This document shows positions 25,287 through 26,952 of a stretch of 26,952 bases of DNA, piece after piece. Below the pieces are notes generated by a model. The model searched no databases. It saw only the letters and a list, made by a program, of their open reading frames with translations, and was not told where the DNA came from. How positions within the stretch are numbered: position 1 is the stretch's first letter; each line of letters begins with the position of its first letter. The DNA comes from SZUA-146 sp963922815. Its GTDB lineage: Bacteria > Pseudomonadota > Gammaproteobacteria > Steroidobacterales > SZUA-146. Location of the stretch: assembly GCA_963922815.1 (NCBI GenBank), contig CAWUKD010000033.1, positions 1-26,952 of the forward strand, given 5' to 3'. Both the position numbers and the translations under genes were made by a program.

Positions 25287-25928
25287 TCAGGGCGTTAAAA
25301 AATCTGCCGCAATACGCAGCGGTCGCCCGCCGCGGCTTTTGAGCAAATGCAGCGTGCGCCCGGCTTCGTTTGCACTTAAACGCAGGCGCACAGCCGCCGG
25401 CGACGCCTCTCGCTGAGCCTGGGTGTTGCGCACCACAATGCCCCAGCTGTCGCCTTCTTCAGCAGCGAGCTGCAGTCGGCGCAATGCTTTTGGATTCACT
25501 TTGGGGGCCCACACCAGCACGGCGGAACAGGTGCCACAGCGTAACGCCTGTTCGGCCGCCCACATCACATCGAGCCCTTTACGCGCATGCACCAACAGCA
25601 TACGTGACAGTTTGATACCGGCTTTGGCGAGCGCTGGCGCGTACGGCACATAAGGAGGTGCAATCCAGCTGATCCAGCGGTTAAGGTCCGGGCTGTCGTC
25701 GGCGCACAAATGAGTGAGCGCGGGCAGCACCAGCTGCAGCTCGCCGCTACCGGGCCCATCCAGTAAAATTTCGGTCAGCGCCGCGCGCGGCCAGCCGCCG
25801 CCGGGTAAAAACGGATCGAGTACGGCGTGACCGGTGGGAATCACACGTGCCTGGGTGCTGGCCATCTGGCCACCGCGCCAGACCTTCCCGTGGTCGATTA
25901 ATTGTTCAAGTGCATCGCTCATAGGCAT
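25287..25928 (-). CDS. imuA: ImuA, RecA-like translesion synthesis protein
   Basis: A 213-residue RecA-related accessory protein of the ImuA-ImuB-DnaE2 mutasome, also annotated SulA2 in pseudomonads. Recognisable parts are the N-terminal VWRGGQMASTQARVIPTGHAVLDPFLPGGGWPRAALTEIL, then DGPGSGELQLVLPALTHL in place of a true Walker A, LNRWISWIAPPYVPYAPAL, and RTLHLLKSRGGRPLRIAADF near the end. As in other ImuA proteins, the P-loop is degenerate (GPGSGELQ without GKT). The ATG at 25928 has AAAAGG five bases upstream; a second ATG two codons later is possible. It is the first gene of imuA-imuB-dnaE2 and lies 335 bases downstream of lexA on the same strand. Confidence 0.93.
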   Translation of the reverse strand: MPMSDALEQLIDHGKVWRGGQMASTQARVIPTGHAVLDPFLPGGGWPRAALTEILLDGPGSGELQLVLPALTHLCADDSPDLNRWISWIAPPYVPYAPALAKAGIKLSRMLLVHARKGLDVMWAAEQALRCGTCSAVLVWAPKVNPKALRRLQLAAEEGDSWGIVVRNTQAQREASPAAVRLRLSANEAGRTLHLLKSRGGRPLRIAADFLTP

Positions 25929-26263
25929 AGCTACCTTTTGAAACGTTCATAGAAACGTTTCCTAAAGGAACGCACTGAGAAGAACATCTGAAAAACGCTT
26001 TCAGGGAAGAACCTCTCAGAGGTTCTGATAAATTGGAATGGTTAAGCCTCAGTGCGGTAGCCAAGAGGCAGTACCGAGTGGACTGCTCTCGCCCTGAGGG
26101 TTTATAACGGTGGCCCGTCGTCCATAACAGGCCACGTGAAAGTCACTTAAATGATGCTCACCGGATGCACGGCATCGGGTGTCTAGTGTTCAGACTGATG
26201 AGTCGGCGGGCAGCAAGACTGACCGCAAGAACATCAACTACGAATCATTCAGTGTCACTGCCG
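25929..26263. other. 335-base hairpin-rich gap between lexA and imuA
   Basis: No gene is visible. Inverted repeats follow one another: CACC-G-GATGC / GCATC-G-GGTG with a 3-base loop (26159-26181); GTGGCC/GGCCAC (26110-26135); CCTCAG/CTGAGG (26047-26099) enclosing GAGGCAGT/ACTGC(T)CTC; AGAACCTCT-C-AGAGGTTCT (26008-26026); CTGAAA/TTTCAG (25988-26004). Next to imuA there is a 12-base-period direct repeat GAAACGTT (25940-25947, 25952-25959). A palindrome CAGTG-T-CACTG follows the lexA stop. None has a clean T-run. CTGT-N8-ACAG is absent. It could be a structured leader, an sRNA gene or an attenuating region. Confidence 0.5.
25940..25959. promoter_or_regulatory. Direct repeat GAAACGTT x2 upstream of imuA, candidate operator
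   Basis: GAAACGTT occurs at 25940-25947 and again at 25952-25959, 12 bases apart, 12 bases before the imuA ATG. The second copy extends to the perfect palindrome GAAACGTTTC (25952-25961), followed by TTCCT-AA-AGGAA (25959-25970). The position suits a regulator of imuA, since no standard SOS box is present. It does not match LexA sites I know. Confidence 0.3.
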
Positions 26264-26884
26264 TTAATGGTCACGACGTATAACGCCCACCACAATGCCT
26301 TCGATCACCAGCGATTCAAATTCCAAATCAACTTTAATGGGATCGAAGTCCGGGTTCTCGGGCATTAGCCAAACTTCTTTGCCCTTTTGCCGGTAACGCT
26401 TCACGGTGACTTCTTCTTCAAGACGAGCCACCACAATCTGGTTGTGACGTACATCCGGGGTACGGTGTACCGCCACGAGGTCGCCGCTAAAAATGCCGAC
26501 GTCCTTCATACTTTGTCCGTGTACCTGCAGCAGATAGTGCGGCTGCGGATGAAAGAGCTGGGGATCAACCTGATAACGCCCTTCGACGTGCTCCTGCGCC
26601 AGAATCGGCGAACCGGCAGCCACCCGCCCGACCAGCGGCAGACCCTGGTCTTCGCGCATGCTGTCGTTGACGGCATCCGGCAGACGAATGCCACGCGATG
26701 CACCCGGCACGAGTTCAATCGCGCCTTTCTTTTGCAGTGCTTTCAAATGTTCTTCGGCCGCGTTGGCCGACTTGAACCCAAAATGCCTGGCAATCTCTGC
26801 GCGCGTCGGCGGCATCCCCGTGTCGTCGATGATGTCGTAGATCAGCTGCAGGATTTCTTTTTGCCGGGGAGTCAGATCGCGCAT
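26264..26884 (-). CDS. lexA: LexA, SOS-response repressor and autoprotease
   Basis: A 206-residue repressor. The N-terminal winged helix starts MRDLTPRQKEILQLI, with the recognition region GMPPTRAEIARHFGFKSANAAEEHL. The RecA-stimulated self-cleavage bond is Ala90-Gly91 (GRVAAGSPIL). The catalytic Ser125 (VHGQSMKD) and Lys162 (VTVKRYRQ) are both present, each offset by six from E. coli LexA (84-85, 119, 156). Length is close to E. coli (202). The ATG has AAGGGA six bases upstream and two LexA operators before it, so autoregulation is clear. Its gene neighbour downstream is imuA rather than sulA. Confidence 0.98.
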   Translation of the reverse strand: MRDLTPRQKEILQLIYDIIDDTGMPPTRAEIARHFGFKSANAAEEHLKALQKKGAIELVPGASRGIRLPDAVNDSMREDQGLPLVGRVAAGSPILAQEHVEGRYQVDPQLFHPQPHYLLQVHGQSMKDVGIFSGDLVAVHRTPDVRHNQIVVARLEEEVTVKRYRQKGKEVWLMPENPDFDPIKVDLEFESLVIEGIVVGVIRRDH

Positions 26885-26897
26885 AGTATTCCCTTAT

Positions 26898-26913
26898 CTG
26901 TATAAATGCTCAG
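26898..26913 (-). promoter_or_regulatory. Second LexA operator (SOS box) of lexA, imperfect
   Basis: CTGTATAAATGCTCAG (plus-strand reading) fits CTGT-N8-ACAG except for one base in the right half (TCAG). It lies 13 bases before the lexA ATG and is centred 19 bases from the upstream, perfect box. E. coli lexA likewise has a pair of boxes with one imperfect half-site. Confidence 0.8.
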
Positions 26914-26916
26914 TAA

Positions 26917-26949
26917 CTGTGATTATATACAGTTATCCGGATTCAGCAA
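26917..26949 (-). promoter_or_regulatory. lexA promoter with embedded perfect SOS box
   Basis: On the minus strand TTGCTG (26949-26944), a 16-base spacer and a consensus TATAAT (26927-26922) form a strong sigma-70 promoter. The -10 lies inside CTGTATATAATCACAG (26932-26917), a perfect CTGT-N8-ACAG LexA site. Bound LexA would block RNA polymerase directly, giving autoregulation. Confidence 0.9.
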
Positions 26950-26952
26950 GGG

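Noticed and set aside
25988..26004. CTGAAAAACGCTTTCAG as an SOS box for imuA
   Set aside because: It has 11 bases between CTG and CAG instead of 10 and lacks the outer T/A, so it does not fit the LexA site seen twice at lexA.
26047..26099. Signal recognition particle RNA or tRNA in the nested hairpin
   Set aside because: The conserved GGAAG-type tetraloop region of SRP RNA and all tRNA landmarks are missing.
26194..26245. CTGATGAG followed by a short stem, resembling a hammerhead ribozyme core
   Set aside because: The required GAAA segment after stem II and the cleavage triplet context are not present.

Overview
The window is ordinary chromosomal DNA from a gammaproteobacterium with a medium-high GC content. 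Three things point there. The order crcB, rarA, lolA, ftsK / trxB, aat, infA / clpA, clpS is close to the one known from Pseudomonas. LexA is of the gammaproteobacterial type, with its own CTGT-N8-ACAG operators. A type II secretion cluster and an ImuA-ImuB-DnaE2 mutagenesis cassette complete the picture. I cannot name the genus. Many starts are GTG (rarA, vanZ-like, lolA, the cyclase, gspE, gspF, dnaE2).

Layout. (1) 1-5060, minus strand: partial crcB (fluoride channel), rarA, a VanZ-like membrane protein, lolA and ftsK. (2) 5160-8332, plus strand, divergent from ftsK: trxB, a COG3146-type acyltransferase-like gene, aat and infA, closed by a strong hairpin terminator that faces clpA. (3) 8528-11135, minus: clpS-clpA. 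(4) 11342-13561, minus: a CHASE2-domain adenylate cyclase. (5) 13754-19565, plus, divergent from the cyclase: gspC-gspD-gspE-gspF, the first part of a type II secretion system; gspG onward is not here. (6) 19566-20015: a non-coding stretch holding a REP/MITE-like inverted repeat. (7) 20016-20276: a small acidic/basic protein resembling the PA3496 family. (8) 20354-26884, minus: lexA, a 335-base structured gap, then imuA-imuB-dnaE2.

How the parts fit together. Aat makes Leu/Phe N-degrons, ClpS recognises them and ClpAP unfolds them, so three components of one proteolysis pathway sit together; the ate/bpt gene usually next to aat is absent. LexA controls the SOS response, and the mutasome genes imuA-imuB-dnaE2 lie just downstream of it on the same strand. 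The cyclase and gsp genes diverge from a 192-base region with several palindromes, including one resembling a CRP site.

The least explained features are: two short ribosome-site-equipped mini-ORFs whose stop codons overlap the starts of ftsK and the COG3146 gene as ATGA; the hairpin-rich lexA-imuA gap that lacks a standard SOS box; an ~88-residue N-terminal extension on ImuB; and the inverted repeat after gspF. I found no prophage, insertion sequence, CRISPR array, tRNA or rRNA. I see no wholly new multi-gene system; the novelty lies in regulation and gene architecture.
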